A stretch of DNA of 64,000 nt from Burkholderia oklahomensis C6786. Its GTDB lineage: Bacteria > Pseudomonadota > Gammaproteobacteria > Burkholderiales > Burkholderiaceae. Positions 1 through 7,906 of the stretch are shown here, in pieces. The notes beneath the pieces are model-generated. The model was not told the origin of the DNA. It searched no databases and saw only the letters and a program-made list of their open reading frames with translations. Positions within the stretch are counted from its first letter, which is position 1. Every line of letters begins with the position of its first letter. The DNA lies in NCBI RefSeq assembly GCF_000959365.1, contig NZ_CP009556.1, positions 1,488,001 through 1,552,000 on the forward strand. Direction: 5' to 3'. The translations under genes and the position numbers were made by a program.

Positions 1-52
1 CAAGCCTCGGAGTCGCCCGCCGTGCAGGGCACGCGCCGGGCGACGTAGCGGC

Positions 53-114
53 ACTGTACGTCGACGTGCGCGCCGCGGCCGGCCGCGGTGCGAAGCGACG
101 CAATTGCGTGCGAA
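53..114 (-). promoter_or_regulatory. hrpII/PIP-type promoter reading off the left edge
   Basis: On the minus strand TTCG (111-114), 16 bases, TTCG (91-94), then 32 bases and TACAGT (53-58). This matches the TTCG-N16-TTCG plus TANNNT at 30-32 bases layout recognised by HrpB/HrpX AraC-type activators of Hrp-type T3SS genes. It would drive a minus-strand gene whose start lies left of the window. Seen directly; the function is inferred from the pattern. Confidence 0.6.
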
Positions 115-256
115 CGTCGCGGGCGCGATATCGGATACGCGAGTGCGAATACGCGAGCGCGGTTCGCGCACGCCGCCATGCCTTCGCACGCGCCCGGCGC
201 GGTCGCGTGTCGACGCCCGACAATCGGCGTGTCCTTTCCTTGAACCGGAGTCGCCG

Positions 257-865
257 ATGAACGCCTTCCGTCCGCCCGAGCTGATCGAAACCGAGCGTCT
301 GCGCATGCGCCCGCTCGTCGACGACGACGCACACGAAGCCTTCGACGCGCTGTTCGGCGATCCGGTGACGACGCTCGATCTGCCGTGGCCGATGCATCGC
401 AGCGTCGACGAATCGCGCGCGAGCATCCGCCGTCTCGCCGACGGCTGGCGCAGCGGCGCGTTCTTCAGCTGGGGGCTGTTCGAGAAGCGAAACGGCTGCC
501 TGATCGGCACGCTCGAGATGCACGGCCGTCCGCCGCGCGTCGAGATCGGACTCCTGACGAGCTTCGCGCCGGGGCGCGTGCGGACGCGCGCGTGGTCGGA
601 GATGCTGCGCAAGATCCTCGGCTGGCTGATCGCGCAGCCGGGCGTGTACCGGATCGAGGCGTTCTGCTCGGTGACGGGCAAGGCCGCGCCGTTCATGCCG
701 CGCTTGGGCTTCGTCTGCGAGGGGACCGTGCGGAATTACGAGGCGCGTCCGAATCGCGGGATGAGCGCGGGCGACAGCTATCTGTTCGCGATCACGAAGG
801 CGCCGCGGGCGGTGGACGGAGTCGTGGAGGACGGCGGGGCGGCATCGTCGCGGCGAGCGGCGTGA
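257..865 (+). CDS. GNAT-family N-acetyltransferase (RimJ/RimL-like)
   Basis: Protein of 202 aa. It opens with the typical RimJ/RimL pattern of this family, IETERLRMRPL followed by an acidic stretch, and has the later core motifs around YRIEAFCSVTGKAAPFMPRL and GFVCEGTVRNY, the usual acetyl-CoA-binding half of GNAT enzymes. It probably transfers an acetyl group to an amine (protein N-terminus, small molecule or antibiotic); the substrate cannot be read from sequence. The ATG at 257 is preceded by GGAG at a good spacing, so it is preferred to earlier in-frame codons. The C-terminal tail (last ~25 residues) is low-complexity. It lies between two minus-strand hrpII-type boxes but reads the other way, so it is probably not part of the T3SS regulon. 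Confidence 0.85.
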   Translation: MNAFRPPELIETERLRMRPLVDDDAHEAFDALFGDPVTTLDLPWPMHRSVDESRASIRRLADGWRSGAFFSWGLFEKRNGCLIGTLEMHGRPPRVEIGLLTSFAPGRVRTRAWSEMLRKILGWLIAQPGVYRIEAFCSVTGKAAPFMPRLGFVCEGTVRNYEARPNRGMSAGDSYLFAITKAPRAVDGVVEDGGAASSRRAA

Positions 866-1543
866 ACGGCGGGCCGATGGACGAATCGGTTCGTCCGCTC
901 GGAGAGCATGCCGACTTCCGCTGCGGCCGGTCTGCCGGCGCGGAAGGGATCGGGCGTACGGATGATTTCGAATGACGCGGATGCGTCGTGGCGCCTCGCC
1001 GCCATGGCATCTCGCGGGCCTTCGATGCCGTGCCCGCCGAACTCGAGCCGTCACCGTTTCTCCGCATTCCACTGCCATCGCGCCGGCCCACGTGCGCGTT
1101 TCATCGAACCCGACGCCGCGGCAAGGATCGAGGGTTGACGATGTTCGAACGATCGGCGCTTGCGGTCGAACAGTTCGTCGAGCACCGGATTCACTGGATT
1201 CACTGGATTCACCGGATTCTCGACGCGGGTCAGGGCGTCGTGAGGCGAGGCCGTTCGAGCCGCGTCATATGCGCTGGAATGGCGATTGAGCCGCGACTTC
1301 GCGGCATGGAGCCGAACGTCGTGCCGATCCGAAGCGTCGACACGGGCATTCGCGCAACGCGTCGGGCATCGACTTGCGACATGTTGCGACGCGCATCGTC
1401 GAACCCGAGCGGTCCGGCTTGCCGTGATGCGCCTGATCGCATTCGCGAGCCACGAGCCGCGGACTACGAGCCGCAGACCAAGAGCCAGCCGCCAGCCGTC
1501 AGCCGCCACCGAAAACAACGATCCGCGAACCGAATCCAGGCCC
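866..1543. other. 678-bp gap without a convincing gene
   Basis: Open frames here are arginine/alanine-rich with no recognisable fold or ribosome-binding site. The only structure seen is a 9-bp tandem repeat at 1187-1219. The gap lies downstream of both flanking genes, so it is a convergent intergenic region. Confidence 0.6.
1187..1219. repeat. 9-bp tandem repeat (3.7 units)
   Basis: The unit GGATTCACT occurs at 1187, 1196 and 1205 (last base changed to C), followed by a partial GGATTC at 1214. It is a short intergenic array, probably variable in copy number between strains. Confidence 0.85.
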
Positions 1544-2035
1544 TCAAGCAATCCCGCGCGCATGCGCATGCCGCGTCCACTGATAGCGATCGAGCCGCAG
1601 CAGCTGCGCGATGCGCGCGGCGACGTCGTCGTCGTCGTGACCGCCGACGCCGCCCATCGCGAGCTCGCTCACTTTCAGGAACCGGCCGACGAGCACCGTC
1701 GACGCCCGATCGCCCGACAGCAGCACGGTCTGCGCATAGCGCCGCCAGTCGTCGTCGTGCAGCGCATACAGGCACCAGCTCTGCAGCGCCGCGCACAGCG
1801 GCGTGCCGCGCTCCTGCTCCTCGAGCGTGCGCAGGATGTGCAGCGCGCCGATCCAGTCGCGCCGGCCGATGCGCAGCCGCACGTCGCACAGGTCGACCGC
1901 GGCGTTGCGCGGCTGCATCACGCGCAACGCGAGCAGCAGTTCGTCGAGGTCCGCGTGCGCGCTCGCGCGCAACCCGGCCGAGAAGACCGAGAGCAGCGCG
2001 CGCAACGCGGCCTTGTTGCACGGTTTGATCGCCAT
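1544..2035 (-). CDS. hrpB1: HrpB1/HrpK-family type III secretion protein
   Basis: Protein of 163 aa. It resembles the HrpB1_HrpK family of Hrp2-group T3SS clusters: an all-helical, TPR-like small protein with a conserved core around LDELLLALRVMQPRNAAVDL and a second helix pair near DWIGALHILRTLEE, then a Cys-containing helix (LQSWCLYALHDDDW). In Xanthomonas and Ralstonia these proteins are needed for pilus assembly or export; the exact role is unsettled. The ATG at 2035 was chosen because it begins the conserved core; longer in-frame versions add only Arg-rich sequence. The gene stands alone, with no hrpB2 or hrcJ following, which is unusual, and a hrpII-type box lies at 2111-2134 on the same strand. 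Family assignment is by recognition of the pattern. Confidence 0.7.
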   Translation of the reverse strand: MAIKPCNKAALRALLSVFSAGLRASAHADLDELLLALRVMQPRNAAVDLCDVRLRIGRRDWIGALHILRTLEEQERGTPLCAALQSWCLYALHDDDWRRYAQTVLLSGDRASTVLVGRFLKVSELAMGGVGGHDDDDVAARIAQLLRLDRYQWTRHAHARGIA

Positions 2036-2110
2036 GTCGGTGCGATGCGATGAGAAGAATGACCCGTCGGCGATGATCGCCGTCGCGCGCGCATGAGCGC
2101 ACGGCGCACG

Positions 2111-2134
2111 CGAAGCGCCGTCGCGCGCGACGAA
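2111..2134 (-). promoter_or_regulatory. hrpII/PIP-type box upstream of hrpB1-like gene
   Basis: Minus-strand TTCG (2131-2134), 16 bases, TTCG (2111-2114), about 75 bp before the hrpB1 start. No good TANNNT is seen 30-32 bases downstream (the nearest reads GATCAT), so this copy is less complete than its neighbours. Confidence 0.5.
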
Positions 2135-2180
2135 GCGCGGCGCATCGCGCGTCGTCGCCGCGCGATGCGCGCCCGATCGA

Positions 2181-2241
2181 TTCGGCCGCCGCGACGTCGC
2201 TTCGCGCGGCTCGCGGCGCATGCGGGCGCGCTGTCTAAGCT
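2181..2241 (+). promoter_or_regulatory. hrpII/PIP-type promoter for the harpin-like gene
   Basis: TTCG (2181-2184), 16 bases, TTCG (2201-2204), then 31 bases and TAAGCT (2236-2241), which fits TANNNT. This is the full hrpII-box geometry known from Ralstonia HrpB-dependent promoters. The start codon of the next gene is 83 bases further on. Seen in sequence; regulator not identified in this window. Confidence 0.65.
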
Positions 2242-2324
2242 TGTCGACGAACCGCCGGCGCAGGACGGCCGCGCGCGTTCTTTTCCCTTTCCCTCAGTCG
2301 ATTCACATTCATAGCGAGACGATC

Positions 2325-2867
2325 ATGAGCGTTAACAACATTTCGTCGCAGACTCTCAATCCGACGCAATACCAGAGCTCGTCGACGTCGTCGAGCAGCC
2401 GCGATCAGAAGATCGAGGAACTGCTCCACGAAATCGAAGAGCTGCTGATGCAAGACGATTCGGGCGGCGGCGACGACACGAACGTCGGCGGCGATCCGGG
2501 CAACAACACGCCGACCGGCAACAACGGCCCGACGAACAACGTGACCACGCCGACGGACAACAAGCCGGGCCAGGGCCTGCACGACGTGAAGCTGAACACG
2601 AAGGCGGGCGGCGAGGCGCTGCATCTGAAGGAAGACTCGCAGGGCAACCTGTACAACGGCAGCGACAACTCGGTCGGCGTCGTCGACAAGAACGGCAAGG
2701 TCACGCTGAACGCCGGTGCGACGAAGGAGCTCGAGCGCCTCGAGACGGGCGGCAATCCGTTCGTGAACGCGAACGTCGGCAAGCGCGGCGCGGGCGGCAA
2801 CATGGAATTCACGTCCGACGAAGTGACGGTGAGCGTGGGCGACCTGAACCAGAAGGCCGACTTCTGA
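2325..2867 (+). CDS. Candidate secreted harpin-like/T3SS-associated protein
   Basis: Protein of 180 aa, hydrophilic, without signal peptide or membrane segment and with no cysteine. Residues 1-30 are Ser/Gln/Thr/Asn-rich, a composition typical of type III secretion signals. An amphipathic helix follows (DQKIEELLHEIEELLMQ), then an Asp/Gly/Asn/Thr-rich linker, then a Lys/Asn/Gly-rich C-terminal domain ending SVGDLNQKADF. The layout (disordered N-terminus, leucine-heptad helix, glycine-rich linker) resembles Hpa1/HrpN-type harpins, but no direct family match is claimed. The ATG at 2325 is the first that leaves the disordered N-terminus; the ribosome-binding site is weak. A complete hrpII-type promoter lies upstream and an HrpB1-like gene is divergent, which supports a T3SS role. 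It could instead be a pilus subunit or translocon helper. Confidence 0.55.
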   Translation: MSVNNISSQTLNPTQYQSSSTSSSSRDQKIEELLHEIEELLMQDDSGGGDDTNVGGDPGNNTPTGNNGPTNNVTTPTDNKPGQGLHDVKLNTKAGGEALHLKEDSQGNLYNGSDNSVGVVDKNGKVTLNAGATKELERLETGGNPFVNANVGKRGAGGNMEFTSDEVTVSVGDLNQKADF

Positions 2868-2994
2868 CCGCGCGGGCGGCGCGGCGCGGCGGCACTGGAC
2901 AAGCGCTTTCGAATCGGTACACACTGCGCGCTCGCGCCGCCGCGTCGCGGCCCGTCCAATCATTCGCGGAGCCCAGCGTCCGCCGGAGTCGAAC

Positions 2995-4074
2995 TTGAGC
3001 GCGCCGCACGGAGCCGATGCCCGAATCTTCCAGGTGATGCAGGACCAGCAGGCGTCGGGCATGCTCGCGCTCGACCGCGACGGCGCGATCGTCGCGGCCA
3101 CTGCGCGTGCGCATGCGCTGCTCGGCTGCACGCTGTCCGCCGGGCTGCCGCTGCGGACCGTGCTCGGCGATGCGGCGGGCGCCGATACGGCCGCGCTCTT
3201 CGAGGCGCTCGAGCAAGGACTCGAATTCGAGACCGACGACGCGATCCTGTGGCTCACGCTGCGGCCGGTCGAGCACGATCCGGCGATCGCCGCGACGGTC
3301 ACGGTCGCCGAGGTCACGCCGCTGCGCCGCGCGCTCGACGAGCGCGTCGCGTCGCTGCGCTTTCTTGCGCACGATCTGCGTTCCCCGCAGAATTCGATCC
3401 TCGCGCTGACTCAGCTGCACGACGCCGATCCCGAGGCGTTCGCCGCGTGCGGCGGCCTCGAGCGGATCGCGCAGCTCGCGCGGCACGCGCTGCTGCTCGG
3501 CCAGGACTATCTCGTCGCGTCGGCGGCGGACGATCTCCGGCAGCGCCACTTCGTGCGCTTCGACCTGCGCAAGATGTTGCGCGAACTCGTGCCGAAGCTC
3601 GAAGTGGGCGCCGTCTATCGCGGCGTCGCGCTGCAACTGTGGCTCGACGACGCCGCGCCGCTGTGGTTGCGCGGCGCCCGCGTGTTTGTCGCCCGCGCGT
3701 TGCAGAATCTGATCGACAATGCGGTGCAGGCATCGCGTCAGGGCGCGCGCGTCGAGATCCGGATGCACGTGCGCGACGCGCACGCGGAAGTCACGATCCG
3801 CGATTGGGCGGGCGGCCTGCCGGGCCTCACGCCGGACGGACGGATGACGGATTTCGCGCCGCTCGCGAAGCGCGGCTCGATGGGCTTCGGCCTCGGGCTG
3901 CAGCTCGCGTCGCAGGTGGTCGCCGCGCATGCGGGCACGCTGCACGCCGAATCGAATCGCGGCGTCGGCACGTCGTTCGTGTTGCGTCTGCCGATGCTCG
4001 TGCCGGTCGGCGGCGCGCCGTCGGTGCCGGAAGGCATCGCGCGCTGGCGCGCGAGCGTCGCGCCGGACGGCTGA
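2995..4074 (+). CDS. Soluble sensor histidine kinase
   Basis: Protein of 359 aa with no membrane segment. Residues ~10-110 look like a PAS-type sensor fold. The dimerisation/phosphoacceptor motif is FLAHDLRSPQN with His126. The ATP-binding domain has an N box (ALQNLIDNAVQAS, Asn242), a G1 box altered to DWAGGLPG and a G2 box GSMGFGLGLQLASQV. It should autophosphorylate and pass phosphate to the regulator encoded 55 bases downstream. The start is a TTG at 2995 with GGAG upstream; the next in-frame ATG (3037) would lose only 14 residues. A cytosolic kinase sitting between T3SS and pilus genes suggests control of one of these machines by an internal signal, which is inference. Confidence 0.85.
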   Translation: MSAPHGADARIFQVMQDQQASGMLALDRDGAIVAATARAHALLGCTLSAGLPLRTVLGDAAGADTAALFEALEQGLEFETDDAILWLTLRPVEHDPAIAATVTVAEVTPLRRALDERVASLRFLAHDLRSPQNSILALTQLHDADPEAFAACGGLERIAQLARHALLLGQDYLVASAADDLRQRHFVRFDLRKMLRELVPKLEVGAVYRGVALQLWLDDAAPLWLRGARVFVARALQNLIDNAVQASRQGARVEIRMHVRDAHAEVTIRDWAGGLPGLTPDGRMTDFAPLAKRGSMGFGLGLQLASQVVAAHAGTLHAESNRGVGTSFVLRLPMLVPVGGAPSVPEGIARWRASVAPDG

Positions 4075-4129
4075 GCGGCGGCGCGCGCGCTTTTCGCAAT
4101 TTTTCCGCTTGACGACCTACCTTTTCACG

Positions 4130-4879
4130 ATGTCCGAATCGAACATGCAGCGCACCGTGCAGCAGCCCAAGCAGATCGTCGTCGTCGAGGACGATCCGGT
4201 GCAGCGCACGCTGCTCGTCGCCTGGCTCAAGGCCGAGGGCTACCGCGTCGAGGCGTTCGGCGACGGGCTCGAAGCGCGCCGCTTCCTCGGCGACAGCTGG
4301 GCCGATCTGCTCCTGCTCGACTGGGACCTGCCCGGGATGACGGGCGAGCGCCTGCTCGCATGGGTGCGCGGCCGCGCGCGCTCGATCGTGCCCGTGATCT
4401 TCCAGACCGTGCATTCGGACGAAGAAGACATCGTCAAGATTCTCGACGCCGGCGCGGACGACTTCCTCATCAAGCCGCTCGAAAAGCAGACGCTGCTCGC
4501 GCGCGTGCGCGCGCTCCTGCGGCGCTTCGCGGCGCTGTCGGTCGACAGCGGGCGCATGCAGCTCGGCCGCTATGTGCTGTCGCGCGCGACGCTGACCGTG
4601 TCCGACGGCAGCGCGTCGCATCCATTCAGCGCGAAGGAATTCGACATTCTCTGGCATCTGGCCGAGCATCCGGGCACGGTCGTGCAGCGCCAGGACCTGC
4701 TGCGGCTCGTGTGGGGCTCGGAGGCGTCCGCACAGACTCGCTCGGTCGACATGTACGTGAGCCGGCTGCGCGGTCGCCTGAAGGCGGCGGGCATCGGCTG
4801 GAGCGTGCACGCCGCGTACGCGACCGGCTATCGCCTCAATCTGGGCGCGGACGCGGAATCGACGGATCGCGCATCGTGA
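4130..4879 (+). CDS. OmpR/PhoB-family response regulator
   Basis: Protein of 249 aa. The receiver domain (residues ~15-125) has the acidic pair Asp21/Asp22, the phosphoacceptor Asp64 in LLLLDWDLPG, Thr93 and Lys115. The C-terminal winged helix (~145-240) contains the typical PFSAKEFDILWHLAEHPG and SVDMYVSRLRGRLKAAG stretches. It should bind DNA when phosphorylated by the upstream kinase. No good ribosome-binding site is visible before the ATG at 4130; Met6 (4145) is an alternative start. Its stop codon overlaps the GTG start of the next gene (GTGA at 4876-4879), so regulator and secretin-like protein are translationally coupled. Confidence 0.9.
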   Translation: MSESNMQRTVQQPKQIVVVEDDPVQRTLLVAWLKAEGYRVEAFGDGLEARRFLGDSWADLLLLDWDLPGMTGERLLAWVRGRARSIVPVIFQTVHSDEEDIVKILDAGADDFLIKPLEKQTLLARVRALLRRFAALSVDSGRMQLGRYVLSRATLTVSDGSASHPFSAKEFDILWHLAEHPGTVVQRQDLLRLVWGSEASAQTRSVDMYVSRLRGRLKAAGIGWSVHAAYATGYRLNLGADAESTDRAS

Positions 4880-6627
4880 CGCGGCGCGCGGCCGCGTCGG
4901 CTGCCGCCGTTGCGCTCGCGCTCGCGGGCCATGCGCCCGCGCTGCATGCGGTGCCGCTCGCGTGGCCGATCGCGCGCTTCGATTATCGCGTCGGGCGGGT
5001 GAATGCCGCCGACGCATTGAGCGAGCTGAGCCGCCGCTCGGGCGTCGCGATCGACATCGACGCGCGTGTGTCGTGCCGGCTCGACTTGCGCGACGCGCTG
5101 CCGCCGCAGCGCTTCGTCGACTGGGTCGCGCGCACGTGCGGACTCGGGTGGTACTACGACGGCGCGGTGCTGCAGCTCGTCGCGCCCGACGCGTTCGAGC
5201 GCGCGGCGGTGCGGCTCAATTACGCGACGCCGGCCGAGCTGCGCGCGACGCTCGCGCGGCAGCGGATCGTCGATCGGCACTGGCGGCCCGATGGCGACGA
5301 CGCGGCGCGGATCGTGCGCGTCGCCGGTCCGCCGCGCTATGTCGCGCTCGTGCTCGCCGCCGCGCGGGCGCTCGACCGGGCGGCGCAGGCGCGTGTGCCG
5401 ACCGAGACGCGCGCGTTCAAGCTGCGTGCGCGCGCGGCGGCCGATCGCGTCGTGCGCGGCGACGCGGGCGATGCGTCGCTGCCGGGGCTCGCGACGCGGC
5501 TGCGCCGCCGGCTCGAGCAGGACGGCGCCGCGCCGCGCGCGATGCCGGGCGTGCGCGAATTCACGGCGTCGCTGCCGATCGTCGACGCGGATGCATATTC
5601 GAATACCGTGCTGATCCGCGACGTGCCGGCGCGCCTCGCGCGCGATGCGCGGCTCGTCGCGCAGCTCGACACGCTGCCCGCGTCGATACGGGTCGACGCG
5701 TTCGGCGCGACGCTGCAGCCGGCGCAGCTCGATGCGCTGGGGCTGCGCTGGCGCGACGACGCGGGAACGTCCGCGGCGCCGGGCGGAGCCGGCGGCAAGG
5801 ACGATACATTTCGGCTATCCGGTCGAACCGGCTCGTCCGGCGCATCGGGCTTGCCCGGTTCGTCACGCGCGACCGGCGCGGCGAACGCAGCCGCGGCGTC
5901 GGGCCCGCCCGCCGCATCCGGCGCCGTGAACGCAGCCGAGACGTCCAATGCGTCCGCGCCACGCGTCGCGATCGCCACGGACGGCTGCGCGCAGACGCGC
6001 GCACGCATCGCCGAACTCGTCGCGCACGGCGCGGCATCGATCGACGTCGACGGTTCGACGTTGACGTTCCCCGACGGCAGCGCGGACTTCGGGCGTCTGC
6101 GGCAGGCGTTCGTCGCGTCGAACGACGGCGACGCGCCGTCGCTCGACGCGCGGCGAAACGGTTTCGCGATGCGGGTCACGCCGCGCGAGACGGCGCAGGC
6201 GGGCCGCTACGCGCTCGACATGCGGATCGTCGAGCGCTGGGCGGACGGCGACGGTCGCGCGGCGGGCGCTGCGTCGCGCGACAGCACGACGAGCACGACG
6301 AGCACGACGAACACGACGAGCATGACGCTCGCGGCAGGCGAGTGCGCGGCGATCGCGTTGCCGCCCGCGGCCGGGCGCGGCGCGCAGCGGCTCGTCCTGG
6401 TGACGCCGCGCGCGACGCCGGCGGATCCGGCGTCCGCGTCGCCGCCGGCATTGTCGACGGCGCCGGCATCCGCGCCGGGGCGGACCGCGGCGAGAGCGAC
6501 GGCAAAGCCCTCGGCGCGAGCGCCTTCGCCGTTGCCGTCTCACGCGCACCCGCTCGCGGCGCAGCCCGTTTCCCCGAAGCCGGACGGCCTCGGCCTCAGG
6601 ATTCAGACCCGCCTGATCGGTAATTGA
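4876..6627 (+). CDS. Secretin-like protein with eroded barrel domain
   Basis: Protein of 583 aa. After an N-terminal signal-like stretch (residues 1-24), residues ~30-90 match the N0/STN fold of T3SS secretins: FDYRVGRVNAADALSELSRR followed by the conserved GLGWYYDGAVLQLVAP, nearly the same as GFVWYYDGTVLYVTP in HrcC at 17889. The N1-like RIVRVAGPPRYVALVL and the later YSNTVLIRDVP also align with HrcC. Instead of a secretin barrel there is a Gly/Ala/Ser-rich stretch with repeated Thr-Thr-Ser (about residues 300-500), then a relic-like LVLVTPR and a Pro/Ala-rich tail. It therefore cannot form a normal outer-membrane pore. It may cap, regulate or compete with HrcC or PilN, or be a decaying paralogue. 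The GTG start at 4876 overlaps the regulator's stop. Confidence 0.7.
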   Translation: MTRRAAASAAAVALALAGHAPALHAVPLAWPIARFDYRVGRVNAADALSELSRRSGVAIDIDARVSCRLDLRDALPPQRFVDWVARTCGLGWYYDGAVLQLVAPDAFERAAVRLNYATPAELRATLARQRIVDRHWRPDGDDAARIVRVAGPPRYVALVLAAARALDRAAQARVPTETRAFKLRARAAADRVVRGDAGDASLPGLATRLRRRLEQDGAAPRAMPGVREFTASLPIVDADAYSNTVLIRDVPARLARDARLVAQLDTLPASIRVDAFGATLQPAQLDALGLRWRDDAGTSAAPGGAGGKDDTFRLSGRTGSSGASGLPGSSRATGAANAAAASGPPAASGAVNAAETSNASAPRVAIATDGCAQTRARIAELVAHGAASIDVDGSTLTFPDGSADFGRLRQAFVASNDGDAPSLDARRNGFAMRVTPRETAQAGRYALDMRIVERWADGDGRAAGAASRDSTTSTTSTTNTTSMTLAAGECAAIALPPAAGRGAQRLVLVTPRATPADPASASPPALSTAPASAPGRTAARATAKPSARAPSPLPSHAHPLAAQPVSPKPDGLGLRIQTRLIGN

Positions 6628-6799
6628 TGCAAAACCGGCCCATTATTGAACGTCAGGCGCGCACGTTTTGGATGCGCCATCACAATCGACTTTTGAAATT
6701 AATGCGGCCAGTCGATTAACACGGAATCCGGCATGTTTATACGATTTTTTTTCGATTTTAGATCGACATATAAAAACGCCCGATCACAGGCATGAGCGG

Positions 6800-7906
6800 C
6801 TACCGATTAACAATGGACTGCATCATTTCATGCAGTTCGAGCCGATTGTAAGTTGCCCGTAACGCATCCTTCGTCGTGATCCGATTGCGGGCCGCCAGCG
6901 TGGCGAGATCGTCGTTCAGCGAACGCGACATGTTGTCCTCCCGGCGCCGCAGGAAGTCGTTGACGAGGTGCAGCTTGGTCGGATCCGCGATCAGCTTCGC
7001 GACCTGGTTGTTGTTGTTGAACAGCAGCTCGCTCGCGAGCACGAGGCTCTCGCCGTCCGCGCTCGGCACGAGGCTCTGGCAGACGATGCCGATCAGCGAT
7101 TCCGCGAGCGCGACCGCGTGCCGGTCGCGCTGCTCGACCGGAAAGAACGACAGCAGCTTGTTGAGCGCGCTGACCGCGCTGCCCGTGTGCATCGTCGCGA
7201 GCACGAGGTGTCCGGATTCGCCCGCCTGCAGCAGCGTGTCCGCCGTCTGCGCGTCGCGCACCTCGCCGACCATCACGACGTCCGGCTTCTGCCGCAGCGC
7301 CTCGCGCAGCCCGTGCGGAAAATTCGGCGTGTCGGTCGGCACTTCGCGTTGCGAGATGATCGACTGGCGGCGCTCCAGATAGTATTCGATCGGCTCCTCG
7401 ATCGTGACGATATGCGTGTTGCGGGTCGTGTTGATATGCTCGAGCAGCGACGCGATCGTCGTCGTCTTGCCCGAGCCCGTCGGCCCCGTGACGAGGATGA
7501 TGCCCTTCGTGTTGTCGAGCATCGAGCGCACGTAGACGGGCAGGCCGAGTTCCTCGAGCGGCAGCGGCGTGAGCGGCAGCCGGCGCATCGAGATCACGAT
7601 CTTGCGGCCGCCGCCCGCGCGATACACGTGGCAGCGCAGCCGGCAGCGCGTGAGGACGAACGGGCGATCGAGCGTGCCTTGGCGCAGCGCGCTCTCCCAG
7701 TGCTCGTCGATCGCGTCGAGGAGCGGCCGCATGTCGTCGAGCAGCACCGGTTCGTCGCTCGTCTCGATCCAGCCGCGCGGCGTCTTGATCGTGACGGGGC
7801 GATCCTGCTCGATGTGGATATCGGTGAACATCTGCTTCAGGTCGATCAGGCCGAGCACTTCGCCCGCGAGATCGCGCAGCGGGGCGGCGGCGGCATGCTG
7901 GTTCAT
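6800..7906 (-). CDS. pilT: PilT-type pilus retraction ATPase
   Basis: Protein of 368 aa, typical PilT length. It hydrolyses ATP in the cytoplasm as a hexamer to disassemble pilin and retract the fibre. Visible motifs are Walker A GPTGSGKTTT (Lys147), the Asp box VTIEEPIEYYLERRQ, Walker B DVVMVGEVRD (Glu215) and the His box LVLATMHTGS (His240). It is transcribed divergently from the pilus operon that begins at 8220, so it is probably dedicated to this type IVb pilus; many type IVb systems lack a retraction ATPase. No strong ribosome-binding site is visible before the ATG at 7906. Confidence 0.95.
   Translation of the reverse strand: MNQHAAAAPLRDLAGEVLGLIDLKQMFTDIHIEQDRPVTIKTPRGWIETSDEPVLLDDMRPLLDAIDEHWESALRQGTLDRPFVLTRCRLRCHVYRAGGGRKIVISMRRLPLTPLPLEELGLPVYVRSMLDNTKGIILVTGPTGSGKTTTIASLLEHINTTRNTHIVTIEEPIEYYLERRQSIISQREVPTDTPNFPHGLREALRQKPDVVMVGEVRDAQTADTLLQAGESGHLVLATMHTGSAVSALNKLLSFFPVEQRDRHAVALAESLIGIVCQSLVPSADGESLVLASELLFNNNNQVAKLIADPTKLHLVNDFLRRREDNMSRSLNDDLATLAARNRITTKDALRATYNRLELHEMMQSIVNR

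Noticed and set aside
1144..1172. CGAA-N17-CGAA on the plus strand, near hrpII geometry
   Set aside because: The spacer is 17, not 16, and there is no suitable gene or -10 downstream.
1051..1569. 172-codon minus-strand frame containing Asn-Pro-Val repeats
   Set aside because: The repeats come from the 9-bp DNA array; the rest is Arg-rich without a start signal.
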